Of a stretch of DNA of 64,000 bases, positions 1 through 13,611 are shown one piece after another (position 1 is the first letter of the stretch; each line of letters begins with the position of its first letter). Both the position numbers and the translations under genes were made by a program. The notes below the pieces were generated by a model, which was not told the origin of the DNA, did not search any database, and worked only from the letters and a program-made list of their open reading frames with translations. The stretch spans positions 34,124,284 to 34,188,283 of the forward strand of contig NC_089857.1 in NCBI RefSeq assembly GCF_036373705.1, in the 5' to 3' direction. Source of the DNA: Amia ocellicauda (lineage: Eukaryota > Chordata > Actinopteri > Amiiformes > Amiidae).

Positions 1-918
1 GAAGTTGTCCAGCAGTGCCATCAGCTCAGAATCGGCAGAAAACAGTGGGACCCTGGTACACCCATCTGCTGTCTGGAGAAGTCTGGTCAGAAGTGGCCTT
101 CATGGAAGACTTGCAGCTAAAAAGCCATACCTCTGACGTGGCAACAAGGCCAAGCATGAAAACACAGGAACTGGGGTGCAGAAAAATAGCAGCAGGTGCT
201 CTGGAATGATGAGTCATAATTTGAAATATTTGTCTGTAGCAGAAGGCAGTTTGTTCACTGAAGGGCTGAAGAGCGGTACAGAGTGTCTGCAGGCAACAGT
301 GAAGCATGGTGGAGGTTCCTTGCAAGTTTGGGGCTGCATTTGTGCAAATGCAGTTGGGGATTTGGTCAGAATGAATGGTCTCCTCAATGCTGAGAAGTAC
401 AGGCAGATACTTATCCATCATGCAATACCATCAGGGAGGCATCTATTTGGCCCCAAATTTATTCTGCAGCATGACAACGACCCCAAACATACAGCAAAAG
501 TCATTAAGAACTATCTTCAGTGTAAAGAAGAACAAGGATTCCTGGAAGTGTTGGTATGGCCCCCACAGAGCCCTGATCTCAACATCATCGAGTCTGTCTG
601 GGATCACATGAAGAGACAGAAGCAACTGAGGCTGCCTAAATCCACAGAAGAACTGTGGTTAGTTCTCCAAGATGTTTGGGCCAACCTACCTGCCGAGTTC
701 CTTCAAAAACTGTGTGCAAGTGTACCTAGAAGAATTGATGCTGTTTTGAAGGCAAAGGGTGGTCACACCAAATATTGATTTGATGTAGATTTTTCTTCTG
801 TTCACTCACTTTGCATTTAATTAATTGATAAATATAATCTATTAACATGTCTATTTTTGAAAGCATTCTTACTTTACATAATTTTTTCACGCCTGCCTAA
901 ATCTTTTGCACAATACTG
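1..918 (+). mobile_element. Tc1-like transposon, 3' part, broken transposase
   Basis: The element enters from the left edge. A transposase reading frame at 176-778 carries the Tc1 motifs [20 protein letters not shown] and [13 protein letters not shown], and ends in a KGGHTKY-type tail. Upstream, homology continues in a different frame (15-209), so the catalytic domain is frameshifted around 150-210 and the usual WxDES motif is lost. After the stop, about 140 bases resembling a Tc1 right end run to the terminus CAATACTG at about 918, followed by TA. The left end lies outside the window. I read it as an inactive copy; it is not closely related to the two other Tc1 families here. Confidence 0.8.
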
Positions 919-3790
919 TATATTTTCTAAATGGGGGGTGAAAAAAACTTTACAAAATAAAAATTAAAAGGTGAAAGATTACATGTTGTGTTCCAAGTTA
1001 CAAAATACAGGTTTGAGTTCTTACCACAAGATGTACATTATTGTGCAACAAGCTGCACTATGACATGCTAAGACAGCACAAGCAGGTACTTGGGAAATCT
1101 ATAACACAAACTTGAACTGAGCAGAACTAAGTCTCATTTTCTCTCCCATTTGTGGCTAGATTTCTAATATAGCAATTTGCAGAGTAATGTATATGGGTTT
1201 CGTGAGGACAGACAAGAGGAATACCTTTAATGGCTTATTCATAAGAACCTCCATCATTACAATTTGTGCAATCTGACCCATTGCTTTAATTGATCGCCTT
1301 TTTATTAGATCAGTCTTATTTGGCCATTAGTCTGAAAACTGATAAAATAATTACAGAGATACATCTCTTCAGAAAATGAGCCAGACATGTTTTTTTAGAC
1401 CTCTGAATTGACATAAAATGATAAAGAGACAGACATAATACAGGAATACTTAGTTTCTTATTAAATATGTATTCGTAATAATTTGTATTTATTTACATTT
1501 ATTTGTATATTTATATTGCCTCGTAATTTGTATATTTCTATGATGAAAATATTTGTTATTAAAAAATAAAACAAGCAGGGAAAACTTTTTGAGAATTGGT
1601 TCCTAGTTTTCTCCTATGGAAACATTCCTAGACATCAATGTCTGTAAGTTTATCTATCCTTTCCTTTCTGTATTATGGTTTGATCATCCAATGTTCATTC
1701 TCAGTATTTTCTTCCTGATGTGGAATGTGCAACTTGATCTCTACACGGCGACCCTCAGCTCAGGGTGAAAGCAGATTAAAAACAGATGGGTCCTCACACT
1801 GCCTTCACAAGTCACAGCCTCTTCTTGACTAGCGAACATGAGCTGCATGTGTTCTCACATCACTGGGCCCTGGAGAGCAGAGCTACCTGCCATAACGGTG
1901 GTCTGCTCATTAGGAAGTGTGTGAGTGAAAAGGCATACTCATCTCCATCCCTAACCCCAGTAGATTACAATTTCATGCTGCCTTTCAATGTACTACTCAA
2001 GATGGGAATTGCATAAGTTTCATTTGAACACAATAAACTTGCTTATTATAATATGATGACACAAAATGATAAACTGAGGTGTAGCGTGGTTTATTATTAA
2101 TAGTATTATTAACATTATTATTACTAGTAGTAGTATCTGACAGAGTTGTTTCAGATTCTCAATTACTTATATTTATAAGCAATGGTCATGCTGTAATGCT
2201 TTCTTTACAGGAAAGCCCCTTTAACATGCCAGTGTGCTGTGCTATGTCTATGTGGAAGGCATGAGTGGAAAAGCAAATGTTTGCAAGTCATGCAGAATGT
2301 GCAGTTGTGCTGAATTTTTTGATGTATTAATCTGGGGCAAATACTGTAATGATGAATTTAAAACAGCATGATTCATCCCAATCTACCCTAGAGATGGGAT
2401 TATGGTAAGGTGGTCAACAGCCAAACCTCCAATGCTAATGCTTCACACCTATTGCTTAGAAAGGTTTCTACAGTATTGTAGTATTATCATAAGCTATGCT
2501 CCATTTTGATGAAGTTGCTACTGTGTGGAAGTGAAAAGCTGTTCCTTTGCTGTTCCTTTGATTAACTAATTTAGACATCTGCCTAATGTAATGAATTTTG
2601 TTCACGGAGTTTAGTTCTGGTCTCCTCATTATCTTTTTTTACCAAATCCCTCTTCTAGGCTAACATATATTTTGTAAAAAAAAAAGGGAAAATGTCTTGT
2701 AAATAGAAAGACTACAGCTAATTACAGTGCCTAGAGGTACAACTGAAATGAGACATATCTGTCTAAAATTCCAGCATAACAGCTTAAGCAGATGAATTAA
2801 TAGGTTTAGATGTGCTTGAAGCAATTCCTAAATTGTACAGATAAAAATATGGATAAATGCAGTGTGTGGGTGTGTATGTTAACATTTAACTAAAGAAGTA
2901 GCTTGATGTTCTACAATTTGATAGCTCAAGTTATCTTAAACAGTTAGGAAACGTTTTTTTAATGTTTCAGTACGATTAGGCGTAATTTTAGATTTGACGT
3001 TTTATCGCTTCTATGTGCTGTAACCTTCTTTATAAAGTTTAATTTGTGGAAATTTCCTATAACAGATCATGAATTTCTTTAAATTATGTAAAAGTAGGGG
3101 TTCTGATAAATGGGTGAATTGTTTTTATATTTTCCAGTTTGGGAGGATTTATTTTAATTATTTTACCAGGTAAAATTATTTAATGAGAAACTCAGGTCTG
3201 TAATCTTATAATAATAATAAAAAAAGAGGATGCATTCAGGTAGAATTCAGGTTTTATTTTGAAACAAAAATGCTTAAACACCAACAAGGTATTTATTATT
3301 TACAGCTGGATCCTATAGCAATCTGACAATGTCTGTTGTGTACACCTTATACAACTTGTAAAACACTCTACTGATTTTGCCATAAGGTTTAATGGGTTTT
3401 TGATTAGTTAACAACAAAAACTAAACTGAATCAACAGTAGCTTGCTTGTATCTGATTCCCAGACACATCAGTCCTTTTTAAACAATCTCTATGTATTAGG
3501 TGTGATTATAAAGTAACATCTATACATTCTTCTAATACATGAAAATATGTTAACGTTCACAAAGTTTATTTACACATACATATAATTTTTTTCCAATACA
3601 AAATTGAATACACAACCCTAACAGTTATAGGAATGTCCAATGAAACTGTAATTCATTTAGGAATATTTTAGTTTATAGTTTATTGGGTAACATTTTATAT
3701 GAATATATTAATTGATATATGAATAATACAGGATTTAAACATCAATACCTCATGAACATCATCTGAGTTCTGATGTTGAGCATATGAACC

Positions 3791-3828
3791 TTAACCCTAA
3801 CCCTAAAACCTAACCCTAACCGTGTCAT
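3791..3828. repeat. Interstitial telomere-like repeat
   Basis: About five imperfect copies of CCCTAA lie together (AACCCTAACCCTAAAACC and neighbours). They sit in gene-free sequence well inside the window, so this is a short internal telomere-like tract and not a chromosome end. Confidence 0.7.
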
Positions 3829-4743
3829 ACATGTGATTAACATAAGAACTCAGATTAAGTGCATGACATATTCATGTGTGGTATTCATATATTAATTAAT
3901 GAGGAATCACAGCATAAAGTGTGACCATTAATGCTTACACACAGTACCACTCTATTAATACATTTTAATACTAATAAAATAAAATAAACATAATAATAAT
4001 TTATATAAATCTGGGAGGATGTTGTTGTTTAGCCTCCTAAGAGAAGAGACTAACTGTGATTTCATCTTGTCTCCAATGTAAGCCAGGAAGCAATGAGAAA
4101 GCTTTATTATTCTCATACTATATCTAAACAATTAGCTAAATTAACTATCAGAGTACTGGGTAAAACCACTGATATAATTCTGACCAGATTCTGATCAAAT
4201 ATCACGTGGTTGGTTTTCTTGAAGTGTTTAGTCATACAGATTATATGCATGTAACAATAGTTTTTTAAGATATTAGTTTTTATTGCAAAGACAATGAACA
4301 CGCTAAATGTCACAAGATGCAAGAGATGGCATTTAGTACTTTAAATAAACCCCTTTACCTTTATATAGAGTTACTTGTATATTCTGAGCAGGCAGAGCAC
4401 AACGAATGTCGATAGAAAGACTGGAAGTATTTGCAAATGACTGTGAGTGTACCATGACTCATTATGTTTATGTCGTTAATAAATATGAAGTACTAATAAA
4501 ATCATGCTGCATAACATACAATCTTCCACACACTTTGCTCTCCACTTGCAATTCTTCATGAATTATCAATTTTGTGAATCATCAGCAGTTGCTCAGTTTT
4601 TTAGCACATTAGCCATGTCACACATGACACACTTCTTAAAAAAATAATTTATTTTATGGGTTTTTAGTTTTTTTAATTCTGTAGTAGCTAAGGATGGTCA
4701 TTCATTTGGGGGATTCTAATGATTTTTGATTCCAAAATAGATA

Positions 4744-4745
4744 TT

Positions 4746-4821
<76 letters not shown>
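4744..4821. repeat. (AAT)n microsatellite
   Basis: Nearly uninterrupted TAA/AAT trinucleotide array of about 78 bases. It is the first of five long arrays of the same motif in this window. Confidence 0.95.
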
Positions 4822-4822
<1 letters not shown>

Positions 4823-5051
4823 ATAAATAAATAAACAGTTAGGGGATAAAGCTATATCTGTTTCATTTCACTCATTCATTTCAATGTTCATTACTCTTAA
4901 TCTTTCTTTTAATTATTCTATCAATTTCATTGGAGATGTGTGATTGATAGCTTGTGAATTGTGATGGAAACAAAAAGCTTGCAAGCATTTTCGGTATTCT
5001 TTAGTAGACTGTTAACTGTGGCATTGCAGGTCGAATTTCCTATATGTGTGG

Positions 5052-8000
5052 TTAAAATCGCTGAGATAGACTGATCTTATATGGCTTGGGCTTCATTGTT
5101 AGCCCGAAATCTGCAGTTAGATTTAGTTTTTGACCACATACATTTTTAAACTGGAACCGATGAAGCAAAGTTGTTAAGAAAATAAACATCTCCAGCCGGG
5201 CAAAGCTATCTCCCAGGCACCTCCTCTTACCCATTCCAAATATTAATACTTTTTCTGTCAAGTCCTTGCTTATTTGTCCCGACTCATCTAAAAATCGTTC
5301 AGGCTGAAACACATCTGGATCTTTCCACAACGCACTGAAACAAAGAATTTAAAACGCAACTGGTTATAAAGTGAGGGCAAAATTTACTGATGAATGATTA
5401 CCTTAATGACTAACCCTTTTTAAATTATTGGTAGAATACTATGTAAGAAAAATAAATCAAGCAAATGGAAAACAGGTAACTCAGAAACAGCTTGGATTTC
5501 CTGAAATAATTTTGCTACCCTTGCAGCTTTTACATTGAAAGAAAACAACATTATTTTTAAAAGCATATAAGTACATAAGTACATAAGTCCTTTGTGTTCA
5601 TTATCATCCAGAAATAAGTTAGGGGGATCCACCAATCGAGGAAAGGAATATTACTGCAAAAAAAATAAGTTTATCTTTAAGACAAAATAGGTGCACGCAG
5701 ATAGTGATGGCACGATACCGCAGAGAGTTCAGGAAAACAAATAAGTATGTTGACATAGTTGGGCTCGAGGTGAAATATATAAATTCAGTAATGGAATGTG
5801 GTGTCATTCCTATTGCCTCTGGCAGGCACAAACATTTTTTTTCTATTTTAAGTGCACTTCAATCTCCCTAGAGGAGCACTTGGATATGATAATTTCTGGC
5901 TTGCTTTTACAAATAAGTTACAGAGGAGAAAACAACAATGAATCTTGACATCTGGGTTTAATCATGATTAATGGAGTAATAACATGAATGCCACAATGTG
6001 TATGGCCAAGATGTGTTTAGCCTGACATTTGTGCTATCAGATAAGAGGTAAAACATAAACAAGCACACACAGACATGCATTAATGCATTGTAAACCTTTA
6101 ATGTTAATTGAAGTTAATCAATGTATTGTATTAATTACAGTTCTGCTTTTCCCAAATGACTTTTCTAGCTTTTTTCAGCCACAGCTAATTTGCTAATTTA
6201 TAATTTGTATGGGGATTATAGAGTTATCTATAAGTTTCTTCCAAAATCAGAAATGGTTTATTGAACATGTATAAATTGTAATGTCTACGCACTAGTAATT
6301 TACCTTGTTGTTGTTTGCATCTACCTTCAAAACTTTCCTTAACATTTTCATTTTAAAAATCAGATGGATAATACCTATATAATAGGGCTAAATTTGCGCT
6401 CTGATCTGGGGAGACATACTAGTTGGGCATCTTGGGGGAACCTTAACTTGTATTGTTTTATATTGAAAACATGTCAGATCAGCCAATGGTTCAAAATATT
6501 GCTACAAAACTACTTAGGTAATGTACCACTTATGTTTCCTTCTGTTGCATTTGTTAATAATATTAAGCCATATTCATTACCAAGTTATTATGATTTACTT
6601 GTACTTACATATCATGATTGACTTGATATTGATTGATGAAAATACAGGTGTCTTTGGGAAGGAAATATCCATTCAGGGTGGTGTTCTCTGTGGTACTGGA
6701 TGGAAAAAGGTCATTAAAATGTTGAAAAGGTTTAATGATATTTTAGAACATAATATGTAACCCTATAGGATAAGACAAATGTTCATCTGTGCTATAGTTT
6801 TAATAATTACTTACCAGTGAGGTATAGTGAATGGGACGTATGATGTATGTCGGAATATTTCATATATAAATGCCTCAGTGTAAGGCATGTTTGGCTTGTC
6901 TTCAAATCTCGGAAGTCTGCTGGAGCCAATTGTATCATCTAGAGCCGACAAAATAAAAATAGAAAGGTTATGTGTTTTTATATATAAATATTTATACATA
7001 TATGTGTGTATTTCATACCAGACTTAAGTGAGGAATAATATTAGCATAATGTACTATTTGAAAGTTTGTGAAATGTTTTGTGAAATGTGTACATTTTGTG
7101 GAAATAATAATAATAATAATAAATACAACAGAAACAAAAGTAATTTTGATGAATGGGCCATTTCTGAGAATGAAAAGTCAGCTAATTTGTCAAAAGAGGT
7201 TTCAGAGAAGCCTCTACAATCTAAATGTAGTTGTTTAAAACATAAAATATATTTTAAAATACATTCCACTGGTCTGAACATTTTAATGAACATTCCAATG
7301 TAAGCTGTAAAGTGATACAGTTAACAAATTATTATGAATCTTGCAGATTTCATATATATCCCACAATACATTACCAATTTCCTGATGAATTTTTCCCTGG
7401 ATGTCTGTAAACTGTATCAGATACAGTAAGCTCCATTGTAAACCTGCTATAATTGTATCAAAACCTGAAATAAAAACCATACATTGAGTCAAATCTGTAT
7501 AGAAATGTTTCACCAATCACTGGCTCATGTTCCCATTAGCTTGTTGACATGACATCAATGTTAGTATTGTCTTCATAGTCTAATTCAACACATAGCTAAA
7601 AATAAATCAAACTGTGCCAAATGTTGTCTTCATATTCAATGAAAAACCACGGCCTCATGACTTGCCTGAACAAATCTCTCCTGCAACACATTTTAAATAC
7701 TTCCTTAAGATTCCTCTGCTGGTAGACAATGCATTGCTAGCCACATAAATATAGTGATTAGTATTTCCATCTGTTTTCTTTTAGAAGCTTGCACAAGATG
7801 TATATATACATGTGGGTTGCATTCGTAGTTGGCAAGCTTTAAATTAGGAGGAGAAATAATACCACATTCGTTGTACAATTAATGTAAAAGTAATTATGTC
7901 TATTCAGGCAAAGTTTGTGTAACACCTAGTTTAATTTCCATATGTAGGGAATAATATATGTTAAAGTAAGTTACATCTACACTAGTGCATCATGAAATGA

Positions 8001-8386
8001 ATCATCACAAACCTAGAATGAATAGAGAAAAAAAGTAAAATACATTTACTGGCTTAATTATATAATATTCTTCAGATGTCTATACATCAATCTAATATGT
8101 TCAAATTAGCTTCGCACTGTTCCAAATGTGTAAATGGCTCACATAAGCAATGTGATTTTAAAACTAAGAATTCAACCCTGTTACACATCTTATTGTGTAA
8201 AACCTGTAAACATCTTAAAAATAAAGACACAACTGGTGTGATAGAGGAAACATGGATATATCTGTTGAATACGTAATACATAACAAAATATTGCAAATGT
8301 CAACAACTATATATTCATAAATATGTCTATTTACTCTCTAAGAGAGTTGTCAGCTATTCACGTTACTTAAGCTCAATCTTTGTTTA

Positions 8387-8444
<58 letters not shown>

Positions 8445-11400
8445 CATTTACATTTGCACTACATTCTCTTTTACACTGAACAAACATTTTACCAAAAGTG
8501 TCAAATTGTGCATATTGTAAATTAAATGTGCCTATTTAACTTGGAACTACTCCAAACAAAACATCTGGATTATGTCATCTGATTTATTAAAAAGTATCAT
8601 AAGGCTTTTCAGTAAAATAAGAAAAAATAATTAGCTGCCAAACTAAATACTCAGATAACTTTAGATTCATTGCATACTGAACTGCTGTACTAACAATAGT
8701 AATATTTGTAATGAGTTAACAGAGCATGTTTCCTGGAAGTGTTTCTCAAAACTATTTCTTTCAAAATAATGCATAGCAAGTTCGAATGTTAGGAAAAGCC
8801 TTTCACAAACAATACCTAAGGATTAAACTAAAATCAGACAATACCACTATGCCTAATAATAATTACTGTGGGGTGATCTTTTTTATTTATGTATAGGCCA
8901 AAGGTAAATTACCATATAAAACTATGTTATAGAATATATATATATAACATATATCTATATAACTTATGTGGGCTAACTGGCACCTGGCAAGTTATTGGAG
9001 TTGTTATTGCACTGCAAGCCAAGGAAGCAGTGGCCAAATTCAGCCCACTGAACCCTGGCACCAGTTGGCCAAATGGCACTGCCTTGTGAGGAAACATAGT
9101 CATGGTTGGCTATGATACAGTCTAGATCTGAATCAACACTGTCTGGACTCAATCTGTGCCCCTAGCAGAGGTTTATACCAGTTGAGTAACAGTCTTGTTA
9201 AAGGGTATTCAGTTAATTGCTTACTTCTAAGGCATTCAAATTTCTTTCCAAATGCTACTTTCTTTTAGAAGTCACTTATTTTTGGATACATAATAATGAC
9301 AATAAATTAATTTCTTAAAACTGTTCTAATGTGTCAATCAGTGCAAAGCCAAGTAAAGACACATTCAGAATTAACACGGCAAGCACAAAACTGGTGTATA
9401 TTACATATAATGGGTCAAAAGTCCTCAGTAATTGCTTACAGATTGAAAAATTGTAAGAGGGGGGCTTCTGTGGTTGTAATCCTTAGTGTAAACATAATAC
9501 AGTCAAATGCCAAAAAGCTGCTAAGCCAATCACTACTCATATTTAAAGAATGCAAAACATGTTTAGCTGCATGTGGTTATATCATTACAGTATGTAATAA
9601 ATTAGGACTTGTAACATTTTCACAGGTGTTTCATAAGAAAATAAAAATATTATCAAAATGTTTATTCACTGTGAAACTCTAATTCTATTTGGTACTTTGT
9701 TTCCTAAATTGTAAGATGTCTTGGTTAAAATAACTCCTAATGCCGCAAATGTAATCTACTAATGGCCTGTGTGTATTACAGAGCAATAAAGAAGCATTCC
9801 TATTTCAAAGAGGTAGAAAAAAATACTCAAAATGGACAGATCAGATGGAACAGAACTTGTTTGAGTGCCAGATAGAAAATAATTGTCTCTGAGTTATATG
9901 GTTGCAGTGACTGCATATAAAGTATTGTAATTATACTGTAATATGATCTTAAATCTTAAAAAAAAATAAGCTGGTGGAAGTTACATGTTCAGTGTTTCCA
10001 CATTCAAAAGAACTGGCATGATTACTTACCTGCCCCAAATATGTCGATGACACTTTGAATTATCTGGCTGTCGGATAGCATACATTTGTTCCTGTCTTCA
10101 TGTCTGTCTTCACACAGAGCAATCAGAGCATCTGTAATGTCTCTGATGCAGTTCTAAAGACACAGACAGCAAGATAAACTGTTATTTGAACAAACATTAA
10201 ATTTAACTAACCTTTAGCCAGTGATTTTGCTAAGTAGTGTGAATCTCCAGCAGATCGAATTTGACTTTATAAGTATTGTACCAACCTGACAATGATGCCC
10301 GACCACCTGAACTCAGAAGCATATCATAAGATATGCGTAAGCATCAATTGAAATGATAATAAATAGCTCCTTAGCAGTTTCTTTAAGATTCATTGATGCT
10401 TACATATATCCATGTTTTGGCCTCAATAGGACTGGGACATTTATTGAGCTTTTACTCATCAAATACATTTCTCATTACATATGTTCCTTGCTAGTGTTGC
10501 TGCTACACTACCAGTCACTGTACATATTGACAAGTTACAGTTGCACTCTCCTGTCATGCTCATCCCAGTATATTTCAGGGTTACTTTCAGCAATTTGTTA
10601 CCAAATCCGTCACTTTAAACTGGTTATAATTTCTGCATGATACATCAACTTTCCCCAAAAAACTAACTTCTCCCTGCCTAAACCAGTTGTAGTCAGGTCT
10701 CTTATTTTACAAACTTACATTGGCAATTCACCATACATATAGAATGTGTATTACTCACTATTATATAATGCAATATTTTTTATGCAAAATGATGGCTTTC
10801 ATTTTGTAACATGCTGTTTAAGCTGAATGGGAATGTCTTGTTCAAAACTCTTACCTTGTCAAATGTGTTTAAATGTTCTTCTATGTTTCTGGCAAAAAAA
10901 AAATTCATTCTGCGTATGAATTGGACTAATGTCCGAAGTGTCGGAATTGGTAGGTAGCGAAAAACTGGAAAAAAATCTGCCAGATTTCCAGCAGCAAAAT
11001 TTCTGAGGACTTCATTATTGATATGGACAATATTGAGGAATTCTTTATCTTTATAATCATATCTCTTGCCAAAGCACAATGCACAAACTACATTAGCAAC
11101 TGAACTGACGATGGGGATAGTAGGGTCAAAGCCTTTTTCGTTACAGGGATGTTCCATCATCATGCTAATCATCTCCGAGGCTTCAGAACAGATGTGCTCC
11201 TCCAAGAGACACGAGCAGGTGGAGTTTTTTGCCTCTGCCTGAGAAAAGGTTCTAAGTGCGTTCTTGCATATCTTCTTGTGGAGAATCCAACTCTCCCCGT
11301 ACTTCTCACTGAAAGTCATGCTAGTCCCATTTGATATGACCGAAAACGTGAACAACTCTGGCCTGCCAGCAAAACTTTCTCCCTGTCTGACCAACGCTTT

Positions 11401-11694
11401 CTTAATGGTATCATAACCACTCAATACCACCACAAGCAAAGAGCCCATTTTCAGCTGGAAAACATCTCCATACATGTCCCTCAACTTTGTGAGAGATATA
11501 TGAGGTTGTTCCCCCATCTGAAACATGTTACCTATGACTGGCCAAGGTGTTGGTCCAGGTGGATGACTCTGGTCTTTTCTCACTCTTTTCCTGCTTCTTA
11601 GGGCAACCATGACCACAATGAATGCACAGAGGGCAACTGTTATATTAGAGAGGTTTATGAAAGGACTTTCTAACAAAAACATTTTGACAGCCAT
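5052..11694 (-). CDS. cyp1d1: Cytochrome P450 family 1 monooxygenase, cyp1d1-like, complete
   Basis: Six coding exons join in frame to 515 aa: 11694-10855, 10153-10030, 7464-7375, 6938-6815, 6695-6609 and 5334-5052. All five introns are GT-AG. The exon sizes of 124, 90, 124 and 87 after a large first coding exon follow the CYP1A-type gene plan. The protein has an N-terminal membrane anchor (about aa 10-35), the proline hinge [12 protein letters not shown], the I-helix AGFDT (321-325), the ExxR pair E378-R381, and the haem loop [10 protein letters not shown] with ligand Cys461. It is therefore an ER-bound haem monooxygenase that would take electrons from P450 reductase. The start at 11694 has A at -3 and G at +4; a GTG six bases upstream is not used. 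Assignment to 1D1 over 1A rests on divergence from CYP1A plus linkage to aldh1a1 and tmc, matching the human CYP1D1P locus. Any noncoding first exon was not located. No inactivating lesion was seen. Confidence 0.88.
5335..6608 (-). other. cyp1d1 intron 5
   Basis: Intron of 1274 bases between the 87-base exon (ending in codon phase 2) and the haem-loop exon. Open stretches inside it (for example around 5420-5831) show no P450 similarity and were not annotated. No transposon recognised. Confidence 0.7.
7465..10029 (-). other. cyp1d1 intron 2, AT-rich with AAT microsatellite
   Basis: This 2565-base intron separates the exon ending in IFGA from the exon starting at the I-helix FDT. It holds an AAT array at 8386-8442 and a weak palindrome at about 8968-9080, whose arms share GGC(T/C)AACTGG. 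No exon or transposase was recognised. Confidence 0.7.
8386..8442. repeat. (AAT)n microsatellite
   Basis: Uninterrupted AAT array of about 57 bases within cyp1d1 intron 2. Confidence 0.95.
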
Positions 11695-12091
11695 CTTCAC
11701 ACTCCAGAATCAGTTCAACCTTCAGCCTAATGGGAAAAATAAACATGTGACCAACACATATAATGTTTATTATTGTAAATGTTTTAATAGTAGTATTGCT
11801 TATTCAAAATGTGTATTAATAAAATAATGGTATAGGCTATATGTGTGGATCAGTAATATAATTCGAAAAAGTAAAAAAAAAAATGCACTTTTTAATTTAA
11901 TTCATACTTAATTGTTTAATATATGTCTTTATTTCTGAACAAGTACTTATTGGAATTACAACTTCAAACCATTTTTATTAAATAAGAAATATCCACATTG
12001 ACATTTTGGCATATGTTTGGCTAATTCACATTTTAAAAATGCACACATTAAATGGTATTCAGGTTGGTCAACAGACATAACATTTACATTA

Positions 12092-12154
<63 letters not shown>

Positions 12155-13611
12155 TTCCATGAAACATTCTGACAAACGTGTCAGACAAAAAACATTGAAA
12201 TTGTAATTAATTATGTTATAGCAACTATTTAAAATATCAACAATAATAATTTATTTCAAAATATTTACCTTAACAGACTCAGACGCAACACGTCCCTGAA
12301 CAAATCGCATAAAACTCAAGGCACTTTAAAATGCCCCATGCACGCCCCAGCATGGGTCCCTGCGTGACGTCACACAAATGAACAGTCAGGCACAGAGAGG
12401 GGGGGGAGTTGCTAAAGATTTGGGGGCGCGATCGAGTAGCGCAGATTTCCACAGATTTGCAGAATTCCACCGATCCCATTGGTGGAGCAACGCAGATCTG
12501 CGCAGAACTGCGGAAATGTGGGCATAGTCCGGTAGATAAAGCGAGAGGGGAGTTGCTGAAAGATCCGAGTATTTAGGCAGCCTGCTCGTGAGAACTGCTC
12601 GTGTGTTCATTTGTTACATGCACGTTGTCGTTTCAAAAGTAACAAGTATGTCAAATGTCCAGATATATGTGTCAACACTATGATTAATTCGTGTCCCAAG
12701 AGAATGCATGCTTTTTCTTTTTTGCATTAACCTTTTCCTCTCACCATACCCATGTTATATACTAGAGTAGACAGCTGCGTCTATGCACAAAAAGTTGAAT
12801 ATCTTGGTGTAGGAAGCTCGTAAATCGACAGGACTTGGTTTATTTTCGAAAGATAATGTTTTTTGTGTGTTTTAAATAAAAAGACACCAGAGATGTCGAG
12901 CAGCTCCGTCAGCAACATGTTTAGCTAAACAAGTAGATACGATGTTATTTACAGAGCCTGACTGCAGTTGTATTCTGAGGAGTTGTATTCTTAAGTACAT
13001 TATTACATTTTATTATAATATTTGTCGTGGGATATCGACACGCTTTACATGTTATATATATAAGGCTTTACTATTGTGAGTGTAAAGAGTTAAAAGCCCC
13101 TCTCTTTCATTGCTGTGGTATGTGGAAAACAGAGAAAGTACAAGACCACACTAGAACTATATTTGCTGGCGCCAGTGTGAGGTCTTTTGGGACAACATTT
13201 GGGCTTCAGGAAAAGGAGGAAAAAAAATGAAACGAGTTGAGCAGGGAAGATGTCGTCATTCGGGAAGGTGATTTGATCAAATATTTTAAAAGTTCATAAT
13301 AAATAAATTAAAACATAAATACAAAATAATGACCTCTTCTTAGTTATAGATTATAGAACAAACTGAAAATGAATGTCTTAATAGAAGACAGAATTCACAA
13401 ATCAATGCACATATCTTTAATTTAAAATATAATTTCAGGATGTATAACTTATGTAGACACTACATGTAATTTATGTCTTCTTGTAAAGTTGAAAACTTTG
13501 AAGTGCCTGATTAATAATTATGCAGCACTAAGCCCCTTTAAATGTGATATAATGAGAGGTTGTGATGTGCCTGTAGAAAATGTTAGCATTCGTGTCCTTT
13601 TGCATTCCTTG
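11695..13611. promoter_or_regulatory. Upstream region of cyp1d1 with CRE and GC-rich block
   Basis: No coding exon seen. About 670 bases above the cyp1d1 start lies a full CRE palindrome TGACGTCA (12365-12372), directly preceded by a GCGTG core of the kind bound by AhR/ARNT. It is embedded in a GC-rich patch (12280-12610) inside very AT-rich DNA. The patch begins and ends with related stretches (12395-12420 and 12541-12565, GGGGAGTTGCT). An AAT microsatellite lies at 12091-12154. Regulatory function is inferred only from motifs and position; the transcription start was not located. CYP1D1 is reported not to be strongly induced by AhR ligands, so the GCGTG core may be chance. Confidence 0.35.
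12091..12154. repeat. (AAT)n microsatellite
   Basis: AAT array of about 64 bases between cyp1d1 and its GC-rich upstream block. Confidence 0.95.

Larger units (their letters stand above)
921..5051. other. Gene-free stretch downstream of cyp1d1
   Basis: I see no coding exon or RNA gene on either strand. The sequence is AT-rich, with short T-runs and scattered TAA/ATT runs. It contains an interstitial telomere-like patch at about 3791-3828 and an AAT microsatellite at 4744-4821. The 3' UTR of the minus-strand cyp1d1 must lie just below 5052, but I could not place its polyadenylation site with confidence. Confidence 0.5.

Noticed and set aside
5420-5831. Minus-strand open frames between the last two cyp1d1 exons
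   Set aside because: They were tested as the missing 87-base exon, but the true exon with [10 protein letters not shown] is at 6609-6695 and fits both phases.
7054-7293. Overlapping open frames on both strands within cyp1d1 intron 3
   Set aside because: No family similarity and no exon junctions; they arise from AT-rich low-complexity sequence.
8968-9080. Palindromic segment as a possible microRNA hairpin
   Set aside because: The arms match only loosely and the loop is too long for a typical precursor; no support beyond weak self-complementarity.
11695-11700. Upstream GTG start giving two extra residues for cyp1d1
   Set aside because: Vertebrate translation would use the ATG at 11694, which has a good Kozak context.
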